Source of the DNA: Anarhynchus alexandrinus
Taxonomy: Eukaryota > Chordata > Aves > Charadriiformes > Charadriidae
Direction of reading: 5' to 3'
DNA length: 64,000 nucleotides
Assembly (NCBI GenBank): GCA_008711295.1
Contig: VUYV01000089.1
Location: forward strand, 919,270 to 983,269
Shown: positions 12,923 through 25,571 of the stretch, piece after piece
How the letters are laid out: the number at the start of each line of letters is the position of its first letter
Position numbering within the stretch: the first letter of the stretch is position 1
Made by a program: the position numbers and the translations under genes
The notes under the pieces: generated by a model
The model's database searches: none
The model's input: only the letters and a program-made list of their open reading frames with translations
What the model was told of the DNA's origin: nothing

Positions 12923-13997
12923 GGTGCATGTATGTGTGCAAGAGCGACAGTGAGCACAAGGGCTGTGCAGTGGCTACAGTCAGTGCATACTACTCATTTC
13001 CAGGTTATAATTTAGTCCCTGTTTGCTGGGCGAGCCTCAAGCCCGGCTTGGGAATTAGGGCTCTGTCAGAGCACCATGAATTTGCCTTTCCCATGTGCGT
13101 AAGCAAAGATGTTAACGTGATAAATGTTTCTGGACAGATCTGATCTTGCGTCTCAATATGATGCAAGAAGGGAATATGGCTGCTTTTTTCCTGTCTTAAA
13201 ACCAGCAGAAGGCACTGTAGAAAGCACAGCACACGCAGCTAAGTTTGCAAAAATGAAGGGTTCTGGTTTGCCACGACAGAGTTAAAGTTAGCAGCGCAAT
13301 GTAGTTTGTCCCTTTGTGGTTAGTCATGATGAGACAGTCTTTGCTCAGACAACCACGTATGGGTTTTTTCTGTGCTTTCCTCCTCCTCCCCCTCATTCCC
13401 ACGATAGATGGGACTCGCTGAACAAGCAACCAGAGACTCTGACTTTTAACCTTATTCAGCGTTTGACTGCTCTGTGCGCCCGGGTACTGGGAAACACCAT
13501 GGCCCGGAGTGTGCCAGCAGGCTCTGCTCCCCCTCACCAGCTTCTAACCCCTTTTTTGGGTCACTCCCATCTGCAGTGTCCCCCCTCAGCCCCACTCCAA
13601 TGCCTGTCACGCTTGGCTGCTCAGGGGAAGGGTTTCACCAGCCTGTGCCTCTTGGTGTCCCCCTGGCACTGACCAGTGGCCCGGGGAAGCTGGACCCCTC
13701 TGCTGGGTCCCTGGGGGACATGGTGCCGAGGGCTCCCACTCGTACCCAGTGGTGTCAGCTGGTGGTCTGCAAGTGCCTTCAGGGTGGAAATGCAATGAGC
13801 TGATAACAGTTTGGGGAGGGGCTTTAGCAGAGCAAGAAGCAGCTGTTGGTCCCAGCCCATTTCCAGCACTGCCAGGTCCTTGCAGCCTCCTCAGCTTCGC
13901 TGCTCACCTCAGCTGGTCTCTGACTCACTTTCTTTCAACGTGAGCCAGGTCAGTTTTGACTTTGGTTAATGCTGTGAATTATGATTGTTGTTGTTGT
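12923..13997. other. Non-coding, no gene recognised
   Basis: No family is recognised. The part from about 13480 to 13950 is GC-rich and gives overlapping short open frames on both strands without any recognisable domain. A short GTT run (about 13985-13997) abuts the next CR1 fragment. Confidence 0.5.
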
Positions 13998-14612
13998 ACT
14001 CCAGGTGGGGTCTCATGAGAGCAGAGTAGAGGGGCAGAATCACCTCCCTGAACCTGCTGGCAACGCTTCCTTTGATGCAGCCCAGGATACGGTTGGCTTT
14101 CTGGGCTGGGAACACATGTTGCTGGCTACTGTTGAGCTTCTCATCAACCAATACTCCCCTCAGGGCTGCTCTCAATCCATTCTCCGCTCAGCCTGTGTTT
14201 GTGCTTGGGATTGCCCTGACCCATGTGCAGCACTTTGTACTTGTGCAACCTCATAAGGTTCACACAGGCCCACTTCTCAAGCCTGTCCAAGTCCCTCTGA
14301 ATGGCATCCCTTCCCTCCAGCATGTCAACTGCACAACACAGCTTGGTGTCATCGGCAAGCTTGCTGAAGGTGCACTTAATCCCATGGTCAATGTCACCGA
14401 CAAAGATGTTGAACAGCATCGGTCCCAATACCGCTCCTCGAGGAGCGCCACTCGACGCTGGTCTCCACTTATACTTCCAGCCATTGACTGCAACTCTTTG
14501 AGTGAGACCATCCAGCCAATTCCTTCTCCAGCAAGTGGTCCATCCATCAAATCCATGTCTCTCCAATTTAGAGACAAGGATGCTGTGTGGGACAGTGTCA
14601 AATGCTTTGCAT
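13998..14612 (-). mobile_element. CR1 LINE internal fragment (reverse transcriptase, C-terminal half)
   Basis: Read on the minus strand this encodes part of the CR1 reverse transcriptase. In order there are a [16 protein letters not shown] block, then KLADDTKL (the catalytic Ala-Asp-Asp motif, with Leu where the family has Phe), then [10 protein letters not shown], then [13 protein letters not shown] and [15 protein letters not shown]. Several stops and frame changes show it is inactive. Unusually, the copy stops at the plus-strand position 13998 in the middle of ORF2 and lacks the CR1 3' end, so the 3' side was lost after insertion. Confidence 0.9.
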
Positions 14613-16576
14613 AGATAATGTAAGTGATGATTAAGTAAGTGTATGTAAGTGATGTTTACTTTTCACAGGGTGAAAAGCTGCATTTCACATTTAGCTAGGC
14701 ACTGCCCAGAATCTGCCTCTCCGATAACAACATGAAGAATAGCAAAGCTAAATTGCCACAGCCTTGAGCTGACCTTCAACGTGAAGTAACACATCCCCAT
14801 GGTGACTTCTTTAGCAGGGTCTGCTCACGTCTTGTGGAAGATGATGCTGAACTGGTCACCCCGCTGTTACTGCTGGAACTGTTTTAAAGCACCTTGGCCA
14901 GATAAAACAACAAATATACTTGTGATTGAGATTTGCAGACATATAGGTGTTTTATTTACACACAAATGCTAACTATTCCTGAGTATAAGTTATCTGCTTT
15001 TAGAAGAATATTTTTGTCATCTGATTTTAACTGTGTGGAAAACCTTGTCTGCTAAATGATGCGCAGTGTAAGAAAGTGAGTACAAATCTAGAGCTAGCAA
15101 AGAGATTACGTTAACGGTGATGCAGCACTGAACACTAAAATGTTGACTCTAAACATTAGGCACTTAATTTTGATCAGTGCAGTTAATTAACAGATTTGTT
15201 GTGATCGAATATGATGGAGCAGGAATATGGAAAGGGATGAAAGCATCTGGCTACTGGTTCTATTTTTCTGGCACTGAGGGACACCACCGCATTAGTGGCA
15301 GCAATAGCTGGTCTGCTTTTCCCATTGGATCAATGTCTTTGACTCGCATGCCAAAACTCAAATTCTTCTTTAAGTCCGGTGTTATTTTAACAAGCGGAAA
15401 AATAAGTGCAAGCCAGCGACCTTGGCCGTTTGTCACATTGAAAGAAAACAACCGCAACTGCTCACGAGCGGCAGGGCGGGTTTGTGTAGTGTCCCCGCGG
15501 CCGAGGCACAGCGATTCAGCCATCTCTGCTGCGGCGCGGCGCAGCGCCTGCCTGGGCTCTGGGCGTTCTCAGGTCCCTCTCACGCCGCAGAAAAACACGC
15601 CCTCGGTACGGGCTGTTCTTCTTCGCCCCCAGCCCTCTCCCTGGCAAGCCCAAGGACAGGCGGCAGGCGCTGTGAGACAGCACGATGACAACGCCACCGT
15701 CAGCCCCCCTCTGCTGGGCGGAGAGGCTGGAGGGAGTCAGTCCCACGCCTGCTGCTCACAAACCCCGACTCTCGGGGTCCAGATGGAGCTATCTCAAGGA
15801 AGGCAGAGTTACAGCTTAATTTGGGAGGAGTGGGGGCTGGAAAAGACAGGACTTCCTCCTACTCCTCCTCGTCTCGCTTATCTCAAGGTGAAGTGTCGGT
15901 GGAGCTGATGTTGACAGGGGCTCGCTGAAGGCCAGCCTCTGCCTCTTGGGGATCTACGCCGACTGCCTCCTCTGAGGTTATGGTCACCTGTCAGTCACTG
16001 TCATAAGAAATCTTATTAGTACCTTTTTTTTTAAAAAAGCTAAGCAAAAAAAAAAAAAAGGCCTTGCCTTTTCCTTCCCTTTCCATTGTCTGTCAATAAA
16101 CAGCACCACAGTGCCTTCAAAAATGAATCTCCTTTCCCTCTCAAGAGTTCATTATGCAGAGAAAATACAGTTTTTGAGAACCGGGCAGTTTGGATGGAAC
16201 TGTTGTAAGGGAATGCTTCATAAGTACATACAGTAACAAAAATAAGTGCTCATTTGCTGCTGGGGAAAAAAAAATATACAGGATGATTTCAGGCTAATGG
16301 AGACCAGTTTGACCTGTCTGATGGTTAGAGGTGTAGGTGAGTGCATCTTTCCTGTGGCTGGATTCAGCACTTCTAAGGCTTTTTTTCTCCCTCCCCCGCT
16401 CCAATAGCTAGGGTGATTTTCTCAAGGCATGTTTTTGGAGGGCAAAGGAATTTCTACAATTTCTTTTTTGGGCAGGGGGGAGAAAAGAAAGAGAAATAGC
16501 AGCAGCCGCAGGAAATGGCCGTTATTTGGCTGTTGGTGTGCTCCAGCTAATCTGCCTGGGAAGAGAAGGACGTAAG
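14613..16576. other. Non-coding, no gene recognised (contains a CpG-rich patch)
   Basis: No transposon or gene family is recognised. A plus-strand frame of 243 codons (15177-15908) crosses the GC-rich part, but its translation resembles no known family and changes character sharply along its length, so I treat it as chance. An A-run lies near 16047-16059. Confidence 0.5.
15440..15790. other. Small CpG-rich patch
   Basis: Within AT-rich surroundings these roughly 350 bp are GC-rich and hold a high density of CpG (for example CCCCGCGGCCG near 15494 and GCGGCGCGGCGCAGCGCC near 15531). Such density usually marks unmethylated DNA such as a promoter or active regulatory element. No CR1 or coding match explains it. 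A function is only inferred. Confidence 0.45.
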
Positions 16577-16770
16577 ACATGCCCTGCTGTGTCAGAGCAA
16601 CGGCCCATTTAGCCCAGTAGTGTGACTCCAGCAGCGGCAAAAGGAGAGGCTGTTTAGTGAGTTCAGGGGAGCCTGGCTTCCCACAGTCTCCTGCTCCCCT
16701 CCCGGTAACCCAGCATCCGCAGCTGCGGCACTCACAGGTGCCAGGGGACACAGCCCTGCACATGGCCCTT
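16577..16770 (+). repeat. Probable ancient amniote interspersed repeat, class unresolved
   Basis: The stretch CCCTGCTGTGTCAGAGCAAC followed by GGCCCATTTAGCCCAGTAG, a GTGACTCCAGCAGCGGC block and a later stretch of decayed match has the wording of an old interspersed repeat abundant in turtles and crocodilians ('GTCAGACCA..GGTCCATCTAGCCCAGTATCC'). I recognise this from memory of the pattern, not from a search. The copy is diverged, and whether it belongs to a CR1-related LINE or a SINE is not decidable here. Confidence 0.4.
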
Positions 16771-19700
16771 TGCTGGCAGCAGTAATTATCAAAAGATTGT
16801 TGCAAATCGTCTTACGTTTGGGTGATGGAGCTTTTGGGCGAAGAATATGGCCCAGCTTATTCTGAACAGCAGCTGCATCAGCATTATGGAGGATGCTGTT
16901 GCTTAGCAAACTCTTTGAAGCCTATAGCGTGCTGAGAGAGGAGAAATATTGTGCGCTCCAAAGTTAATCGTAAATTCACACTGTATTATTCCTTCACCTA
17001 TCTCCACGCTGAAAGACCGTCTGTCCTTAAATAAAGTCACCTGTACAAAAGCCTCATTTGAGATGAACCACACAAAGAACGTAAAGCGATGGCACTTCAA
17101 ACAAACCTCTAGTTAGACAGAAGCACAAGTATTTTTCAAAATTGCAGCCTACATAAACATCTTTTGAGGATCACTTTTTAAAAACACCTTGGGAAAGAAG
17201 TCCCTTATTGTTTATTCCAATGCACGGCTCTAAACAGAATAATTTGCAGTCTACGATCTTTTCATTTTGAAGTCTGTCTGCCTTGGATTTTGAATTCTGA
17301 TTAATATATCAACTGGAAGCCACAAACTGTTACATCTTCTCCCTCAACCCCCTTAAAACTGACTTCCCACAGTATTTTTTAGCTTCAGCAGCTTAGCAAA
17401 AATCATTGAAAAAGTGAAAACCGTGAAACTATTTTTCGATAATTTCATCTTTCTTTAGGCGGATTAAAGAAGTCTTATCATTTAAGGCTGGCATTTGGCT
17501 TCAGAGAGTACTTATTTTTTCTGCTATATCAGGAGGAAAAAATATTTTAAACAGGAATTACTGGAACTGTTCTGCTCAGAAACCTGTACCAAACTGGTGT
17601 TATTAAAAAAAAAGTTAGGCTACCCTTGGTTAATAAACCCAATCTTTAGCCATGTTTCTTCACTTATAGGATACAATGATTCCTGCCTTGTAACATACAC
17701 TGTTATATATACTTTACATGTATGTGCTGTATACAGAGGTATTGTGTATCCTTACCAGAAGTCAATGAAGGCTGCTTTGTGTTTGAGTGACCACAGACTG
17801 ACACTGACTTGCACGTATTCAAAATACACAGAAAAGCACAATAAACATTTTGATGCTTTCAAGTAAGAGGCAGAAAGAATTCTTAGGTCAGTTCTCATTT
17901 TAGATATATATGAATGTATCTCATCGATTTTATGATTATAGCCACATAGACGCACCACACAACTTAGACTGCAAAGGCTACCTCTATCCAATGACCTATT
18001 TCTGCTTAGTCTCTCAGCATTGCAATCTACTTTTGAAAGAAGGATGAAGATGATGACGAAGACCCTGAAGTTGTTGTAACAGAGGTTCACATACGAGTTG
18101 CTCCAGGACCAGTCTTGGCAGGGCGTTTATTACTGCTGAGGATTTTACTCAGAGGCATCTTGAGCTAGAGTCAATATAAGGAACAAAGGTTGGAACTGAA
18201 CTTGCATTAGTTATTTTGATGTTGCGAGTAGAACTAAATGCTACACTGAGAGTGTGTTTTAAATGCCAGCCTAATACATGGGCAACATTTTAAAGAATTG
18301 GAAAAGGCACTGTTGGTTTGTGTCAGATTTTAGACCTGCTGAGAAGTTACAGTCGTACAAAAGAAGCGTTCCAAAGACTCCTGGTGGTTTTGCATCAGAT
18401 TTATTAACCATTCTTCTTGTTGCCCTTGTTCCTTGTGTGTGACGTAAGTAATTTTAAGAAGCAAAGCTTGCAGCTAAACTTCCATCTTGGTAAGGTGGTG
18501 TTCCTCTGCCGTTCCACACAATCAGTCAAGAGCCCCCGTGCAAGTTTAACAGCGACACTGCTGCTGCTGCTCTCAAGTGAAACATCACCAGTTCCTTCAA
18601 TGCCTCTCTCTGACGGCATGATGATCTATAGATCCAATGCGTTCTTAAAAGATGACATCATGGGGTTGTCCCAGTAATCCATCAGGAGCTGCTCTGCTGC
18701 TGCCTCAACCCACAGCAAGAAATCAATTGGACACCCCGTTTGTTGATCTTGGCTTGGGGGGGACACAGCACGATGGCGGTACGAGCACGGGAGCATCTCA
18801 AGAAGTCAACACAGCTGCAGCAGTGGAGAAGCGAAGCCCTTTTGCCCACAGCCTCGTGACTCCTCCTCATTCCTAAGCGCCCAGCAAAGCCTTCCCTGCG
18901 GTTGGGGCATTCCCAGACACAGGCACACACCACTCACCCTCTGCCAGTGCTTTAGCGTGACCCTGTCCTGCAGACTTCTTTCTTTCCTCGTAAGTAGAAC
19001 ACTTGTAGAGGGCTTCCTAAAATCTCCTTGAGCCACACCATCTTATACAGATTTTGAGATTTTTAGCTTTCTATCAAGTTTAGGTAAAATTAACAGATTC
19101 CTGAGTTATTGGGGTAGAGGGAGAGAATAAGACAGACACACACAGAACTGCAGAAGCCTTCCCTTGTTAGGTATTAGGTGATTATTAAGAAGCACACAGA
19201 TTTTTCATCATTGCTAAGTAATATCTTCCCAAAAAGAACGTATGTCGAGAATTTTCTTTAGTATGTAGGCAGGCCCTTTTTCACCTCACGATCAGGTGTC
19301 CTTAATAAAAAGGTAGCATGTTGCCTGACCTGATCTTCCCTCAGGCACCTCCATTAGACAGACTATATGAAGGAGTATGGCCTTTTTTGTCACCCTTTTT
19401 AATATATAAAAAAAATTTGAAGCTTACCCACATAATTTCAAAAGATGAGAAATGCAAAATCAATGTGCTTATTCATTCTTTCTGCTAGCATAGGGGCCCA
19501 CACGCATGCTACTGCACATGAAATATCAAGATTTTTTCCTTTTATTTTAGGTGTACCAGTAGCACATCAGGTGTACATTTAATGATAAATTTAAATTTCA
19601 CAGTTAGAATGTTTTTGTCTCTGTTTGTATGCAACCAAAACTTTCTTAACTTTATAAATGATCACCTTCACTGCAAATTTATGACCTGTACATAGCAGTC

Positions 19701-19912
19701 AGGTTTTTTTTCTCCCTGAAATACTTGGCGTGTAGCACTGATACCCATATGTATCATCAAGGACATTTGCTTATCTCAGGTTCAGCCAGCATATAACAAT
19801 ATACCTGCAGGTGCCCAGAAACTGTATGTGCCATTCAAACGCAGACACCTTTTACCGCTTGAGACAATATTTGGCCATCTGTAGCCATGTACAGAGGCTC
19901 TGCAAGCAAGAT
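16771..19912. other. Non-coding, no gene recognised
   Basis: Mostly AT-rich single-copy sequence without recognisable exon, RNA gene or transposon. Open frames are short and on both strands. Confidence 0.55.
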
Positions 19913-20500
19913 ATCACAGAATCACAGAATCTCCTACATTGGAAAAGACCTGTAAGATCATCTAGTCCAATCATTAACCTAACACTGACAAGCCCATCAC
20001 TAAACCATGTCCCTGAGCGCTATATGTACACAACCCTTAAATACCCCCAGGGATGGGGACTGCACCACTTCCCTGGGTAATGTGTTCCAATGCCTGATGA
20101 CCCTGTCAGTAAAGAAATTCCTCCTGATATCCAATCTAAACATCCCCTGGTGCAACTTGAAGCCATTTCCTGTTGTTCTGTCACCTGTTACTTGGCAGAA
20201 CAGGTCAACTCCCACCTCTCTGCAACCTCCTTTCAGAGAATTGTAGAGAGCGATATGGTCTCCCCTCAGCCTCCTTTTCTCCAAATGAAACAACCCTAGC
20301 TCCCCAGCCCCCCCTCATAAGACATGTGCTCCAGACCCCTCACCAGTTTCGTTGCCCTTCTTTGGACATGCTCCAGCACCTCAATGTCCTTCTTGTGGTG
20401 AGGGGCCCAAAACTGAACACAGTACTCAAGATGTGGCCTCACCAGTGCCGAGTACAGGGGCAAAATCACCTCCCTGGTCCTACTGGCTACACTATTCCTA
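19913..20500 (-). mobile_element. CR1 LINE 3' end, minus strand
   Basis: The plus strand starts with the reversed CR1 tail (ATCACAGAATCACAGAATC) and continues through the reversed 3' UTR and the ORF2 C-terminus. On the minus strand a frame reading [20 protein letters not shown] and later [19 protein letters not shown] matches the family's last domain. It is 5' truncated near 20500, just before a TATTCCTATATTCCTATA mini-duplication. Its wording (for example GTGCCGAGTACAGGGGCAAAATC near 20445) differs from the copies at 24371 and 57722, so it is a different, older subfamily. Confidence 0.9.
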
Positions 20501-23500
20501 TATTCCTATATACAACTTAAAAGCACAAAGCAAGTATTTATTGTTTCTCACACACACACACACACGATCAGTGGGGCTCACTGAGCTATTTATTTGGCTA
20601 AGCACCAGTGTGCTGCTGCCCTGGTCGGATGCCCGAAGAGCTGCTGCTGAGCAAGCAGGCATGGGTCAGGGAAGGGTGGTGGGATGGGGGAGCCGGGCGT
20701 GGGAACCGGGCCGCAGACCTCGGGGACTGCTGAACTGCACTCACGCACCAAATCCACCGACACTGTCGACACCGATGCCCTGACTGACTGACTGCTGGCT
20801 GCGGGCTCAACACCCTTCATTCCTTCCCGATTTTCTGCCTTTTCATGCTCATGCTTTACTCTTGAATCCTTGAGCTACCGGTAAATCGCTCTGTCAACAA
20901 TCCTCCTCCAGCCTGTAATTCTACCTCTCCTCTTTCTACAGAATTTGTCACGGCGCTGTCTCACGTGGCAGCACCCTTTCCGAAACCTGAGCAGGGGTTA
21001 GGCAGCTGTGCCTGGGACGCGGGGAAGACCGGCAGCCAAACGGCACGGCAGTGAGCTGGGAAGGTACTGGTGGGTCACCAAGAGTGCAAGATGAGTGTCG
21101 GAGGGGCAGAGAGGAAATCTTCAGGTATTACAAGTACTGAGACGTTAACTATGGTTTTTTGTTGTTGTTGTTCAAGCTAACAGAAAAACAATGACATTTC
21201 TCAGGGTTTAATGGTGACTCAGGAGTGGAGACTGCAGCGAGTAGAGGATGCGAGCGCAGGCAACAACCATGAGGTGTCTGACGTGGCTGCCTTAGGAAGG
21301 GCCTATGGACAAGAATGAAACACCTACACAACTACACCTTCAAGTGGCAAATTAATTTGTTCTCAGTAATTGAGGAAAACGCTCCTTTAAATAAACATTT
21401 AAGCAGATGGTAGATAAAGAAGCTATTGCAAGGTGTTTCCTGCAGGTTTCAGTACTCTATGGCGACGGGCACTGGATGGGGTACAAATTAAATGGAGGTG
21501 AAAAAAACAATAAAGTTCTGCCTTTCATTTCACTGTGGGATCCACCATTGACTTATGTTATTATCGCACTACCAAACGACAATAGTAATTTAGTAGCATC
21601 TTTGTTTTTTCCACCCTACTGCAGAATTTAAGCTACCTCAAGAGCTACAGCCACTGGCGTTCCTACTTCCCTTTATTCCAGCACACCATTTTAACAACAT
21701 TCTTATGAAAAATTTTTTTAAAAAACTTGAAGCCAAGAGATGCTATCACATTTAATCATTGCAAAAGAAAAGTGAAGAGGGCTGCTTCACACAACACAAT
21801 AAAAAAAGGCCTTTTTAAAAAACAAATAGATTTACTTGCAGTGTCTATGAATTTAAACCTTTCTTTAGCCAGAAGCATCATGACATGTTTTAGAACCACC
21901 ACTGCTGTGGAAAGTCTTCTTAACACACCACCCAACCAACTTTAATAGCTTCAATGCTATTCCTAGAGACACAGTTTCCTTAATGTTGTTTCAGTTATAG
22001 TTATAGTTTACATCCAGCTAAAAACATTTTATTCCTTCTTAAAACCAAAAATTCTGGGGAAAAACTAATAAAGTAAGCAATCTGCTAATCTGAAAAAGAA
22101 ATTAACAAATTGCTTTATTAGATTTCCCTCAAAATTAAATCTCAGTATTTAAATATGTGTAAGTCAATCTAAATCTTATAATTGCAAAACAAATTTAACT
22201 GCCCGTGCAATCTATTACCTATTTGCCACATGTAATTAGCATTTCCAATTTTGACATAAACAGCTGCATTATCTAGGAAGTGTTATGTGGCAGCAATATT
22301 TCTAATAAAAGCTAACAAACAAACAAAAAAATCAATTCTCTTCCTAGGGTTTGCTTAATTAAAAAGCAGCAACAAGCTCCAAGCCCCCTACCCACTTTCT
22401 GGAAATGGCTTGTTGGCATGGAAACCAGCGTAGGCATTATCATTCGGGGGTGCTGACAGAATACCCCTGCCCAACCTGAGACCCCAATTCAGGAAAAAAG
22501 GAGAGCAACATTTTTATAATTGCCAATTACCAATTGCTCCTAAAAAAGGAAGAATCTGCATGAAAATAATAGATTAAGCTCTTAAATGGATCTAACTTTG
22601 CGGTATGCTCTTTTATACTCACACAGATCTAATTTTGATCAAGCAAGACTCCTCCTTGTGAATTTAATTAGTGTCTAAGCCAACCTTAGACGCAGCTGTG
22701 CTCTCCCTGTTGGGGTTTCCAGGCACTGGAATACAAATAAAGTAACAAAAGGTTTCAGGATTCAGTTTAGGTGAATGATTTTATTGGTAATATGTTCCTT
22801 TGTTAAAAAAAAAATTCAGTTTCTGCACTTTAACCCTAGCAATTGCAAAAAAAAAAAGCCCAACCAACCAACAACAAACAACCCCCCCTCCCTGCCCCCC
22901 CAACTGTAGCAATTCTGCTTATGTTTTCAGAGAGCATTTCGTTAAGATCCTTCTGTTTAAGTACGCCAGTTTCTGGCTAGTCCTTGTCACCATTTTAAAT
23001 AAGCGATAGCCTATATGCAAATGAAAACTGGTAAGCTTTAAGCTGTCAGACTCTCAAAACTGGATTTTATTTGATAGGTGTTCATAGCCTCAAATACCGC
23101 TTTTGCAAATGCAAGTCTTTACCCCTCTGCCTTGTTAAAGCTTGGTCACTACTTACTCAAAACACGTTCATCTCATATCTGAATACCCTAAGAATCAACA
23201 TTGCATATTCAGAAACAACTCCAATTTAATGCAAGGTTTACACCAGACAGATTTCCCAGTGAAAGTCAGAAAAGCAACGGTGAAAGAAATCCCATGTGAT
23301 GGTACGAACGCTTTCTTCCAGCACATTACTTTTAAACCAAGAACACAGCCATGTCTATCTTCTTGAACTCCTCTGGGCTACAGAGATGTGCAGCAGCAAC
23401 TCCAGTTCAGGGCTGCCAGACAGCCAGGGTACACGCTGACCCCCTCGGCAGCTTGAGCTTAAGAAAAAAGACCTATATAGTTAGATTTTCTTTTAAGGGC

Positions 23501-24370
23501 TCATGCTAGGTGTATGCTTTCCTTTTGCCCTGACTCACGATCGTATCGAAGGCAAAGCATAACAAAATTTCTTTCTCCATGGCTTATGTGTCCCAAAAGT
23601 TATCCTTCCTAATTATAAACCATCTTAAAAACAGAAGAACCCCCCTCAGCCTGTAACAAAAGAAATAAAATACTTCGAAATACAGTAGGAAGGACTTAAA
23701 GTGTAGATGCTATGCTTTTAATTCCCACGGAAGCAAACGGCACAAGTGTTAAGTATAACTTAGTTCTCCTCACTGTCCAGTGACATGAAATTGAGACCCC
23801 CACCAGTCTGATCAGACACCTGGGGAATTCTACATCCAGCCTCCCTCAGAGTGTACGACCGCCATTTTCACAGCTATGAGCAACAACAGTATTTCTCCTC
23901 TCGCCTTACCCTTCGCAGTTATCTCAGTACTGTATTAATAAGGTTTACAGACTTGCACGTGGAGATTAACCCATCTTCTGACAACTATAATTAGGGATTA
24001 GCTACTGCACACGTACTTATAGGCCCACTTGCACACGCAAGCAATGATGCTATCGATTTTTTCCCCTCCTAAACCACAAAATACCCAGAGACAGGCAAGT
24101 TCAAGTCCCCACTCATGCGTGCTTTCAAGCTGTTCCAAACTCCTTTCAGGGCCCTTCCAGATATACATTCTGGAAAGAGAATAAAATTAATCAACCTGTC
24201 CGGCGTAATCCAGCTATCACTATGGGGAGGGCAATCAATAAACCTAGTCTGAACTTCAGCTTACTTCTCAGTTTGATTTCAAACTCAAATCTAAGCCTTT
24301 CTTTGTGCTAGTCATTCTTTCAGCTCAGCTATATGAGTTACTCTCTGGTTTCGCTTAAATTGATAAAAAT
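20501..24370. other. Non-coding, no gene recognised; candidate conserved elements
   Basis: There is a (CA)n run at 20549-20565 and a GC-rich patch at about 20590-20790. From about 21900 to 23000 the sequence is AT-rich, complex and nearly CpG-free, and is dense in TAATTA and TAATTAG type cores and a TTTTGATCAAG site. This is the look of conserved non-coding DNA, but I cannot test conservation here. No gene family is recognised. Confidence 0.45.
20549..20565. repeat. (CA)n dinucleotide run
   Basis: A perfect alternating CA run of 17 bases. Confidence 0.95.
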
Positions 24371-25571
24371 GCAGGAGACTCCTGGATTGCATCAAGGATA
24401 ACTTCTTAAGCCAGATGACAGATAGCTCTAGCAGAGGGGATGTGATACTGGCCCTGTTGGTCACCGACGCTAGAGAGCTAATCGGTGACGTCAAGACTAG
24501 AGGCAGCCTGGGCTGCAGCGAGTGGAGTTCACAGTCCTGAGGGATAGGGGTCAGGTGAAGAGTAAAGTCAGGACTCTGAATTTTAGGAAAGCGAACTTCC
24601 AGCTCTTCAAGGAGTTAAACAATAGGATCTCCTGGAAAACTGCCCTCAGGGACAAGGGGGTAGAATAGAGCTGGAAGATCTTTAAGGAGGCTTTCCTTAG
24701 AACCTGAGAGCTCTTGGATCCCCAGCTACAAGCAATCACAAAAGGAGGGCAGCACAGCTGAGTCAAGATCTGCTCGTCAAACTAAAAGGCAAGAATGACA
24801 TGGACAGGCAATGGGAGCAGGGACAGGTATCCTGGGAAAAGTATAGGGACTCTGGGATGGGGTCAGGAAGGCTGAGGTGCAGCTGGAGCTGAACTTAGCA
24901 AGGGACGCAAAGAAGAATAATAAGAAGGGCTTCTAGAGGTATGTCAACCAGAAAAGGAAAGTGAAAGCATAGCCCCCTGATGAACATGACTGGCAAACCA
25001 GTAACTACAGACGAGGAGAAGGCTGAGGTACTCAACTTTTTTACCTCAGTCTTCACTGGCAACCTTTCTCCCCACACCTCTGGAGCCCTTGGCACAGGAA
25101 AGACATGGACCTGTTGGGAGTGGGTCCAGAGGAGGGCTATAAAGATGATCCGAGGGCTGGAGCACCTCTCCTATGAGGACAGGCTGAGAGAGCTGGGGTT
25201 GTTCAGCCTGGAGAAGAGGAGACTCCGGGGAGACCTTATTGCAGCCTTTCAGTACTTAAAGGGGGCTTATAAGAAAGACGGGAAGAAACTTTTTAGCATG
25301 GCCTGTTATGACAGGACAAGGGGTAATGGTTTTAAACTAAGAGGGAAGATTTAGACTAGATATAAAAGGAAGAAATTCTTTACTGTGAGAGTGGCACAAC
25401 ACTGGAACAGGTTGCCCTGAGAGGTGGTAGTTGCCCCGTCCCTGGAAACATTCAAGGTCAGGTTGGATGGGGCTCTGGGCAACCTGATCTAGTTGAAGAT
25501 GTCCCTACTCATTGCAGAGGGGCTGGAGTAGATGACCTTTAAAGGTCCCTTCCAACCCAAACTATTCTATG
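24371..25571 (+). mobile_element. CR1 LINE with internal deletion of the reverse transcriptase
   Basis: The first part (to about 25080) matches the CR1 ORF2 region between endonuclease and reverse transcriptase, for example GGGCAGCCTGGGCTGCAG-like text near 24503, TCAGGACTCTGAATTTTAGG near 24570 and GACGAGGAGAAGGCTGAGG near 25011. At about 25081 it jumps straight to the ORF2 C-terminus (TGGAGCCCTTGGCACAGG) and runs to the 3' tail AACCCAAACTATTCTATG. The reverse transcriptase core, present at 53789-54845 in the other long copy of the same subfamily, is absent. Stops occur throughout, so it is inactive. Confidence 0.92.

Noticed and set aside
15177..15908. Plus-strand open frame of 243 codons
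   Set aside because: It spans a CpG-rich patch where stops are rare; the composition changes abruptly and no domain is visible.
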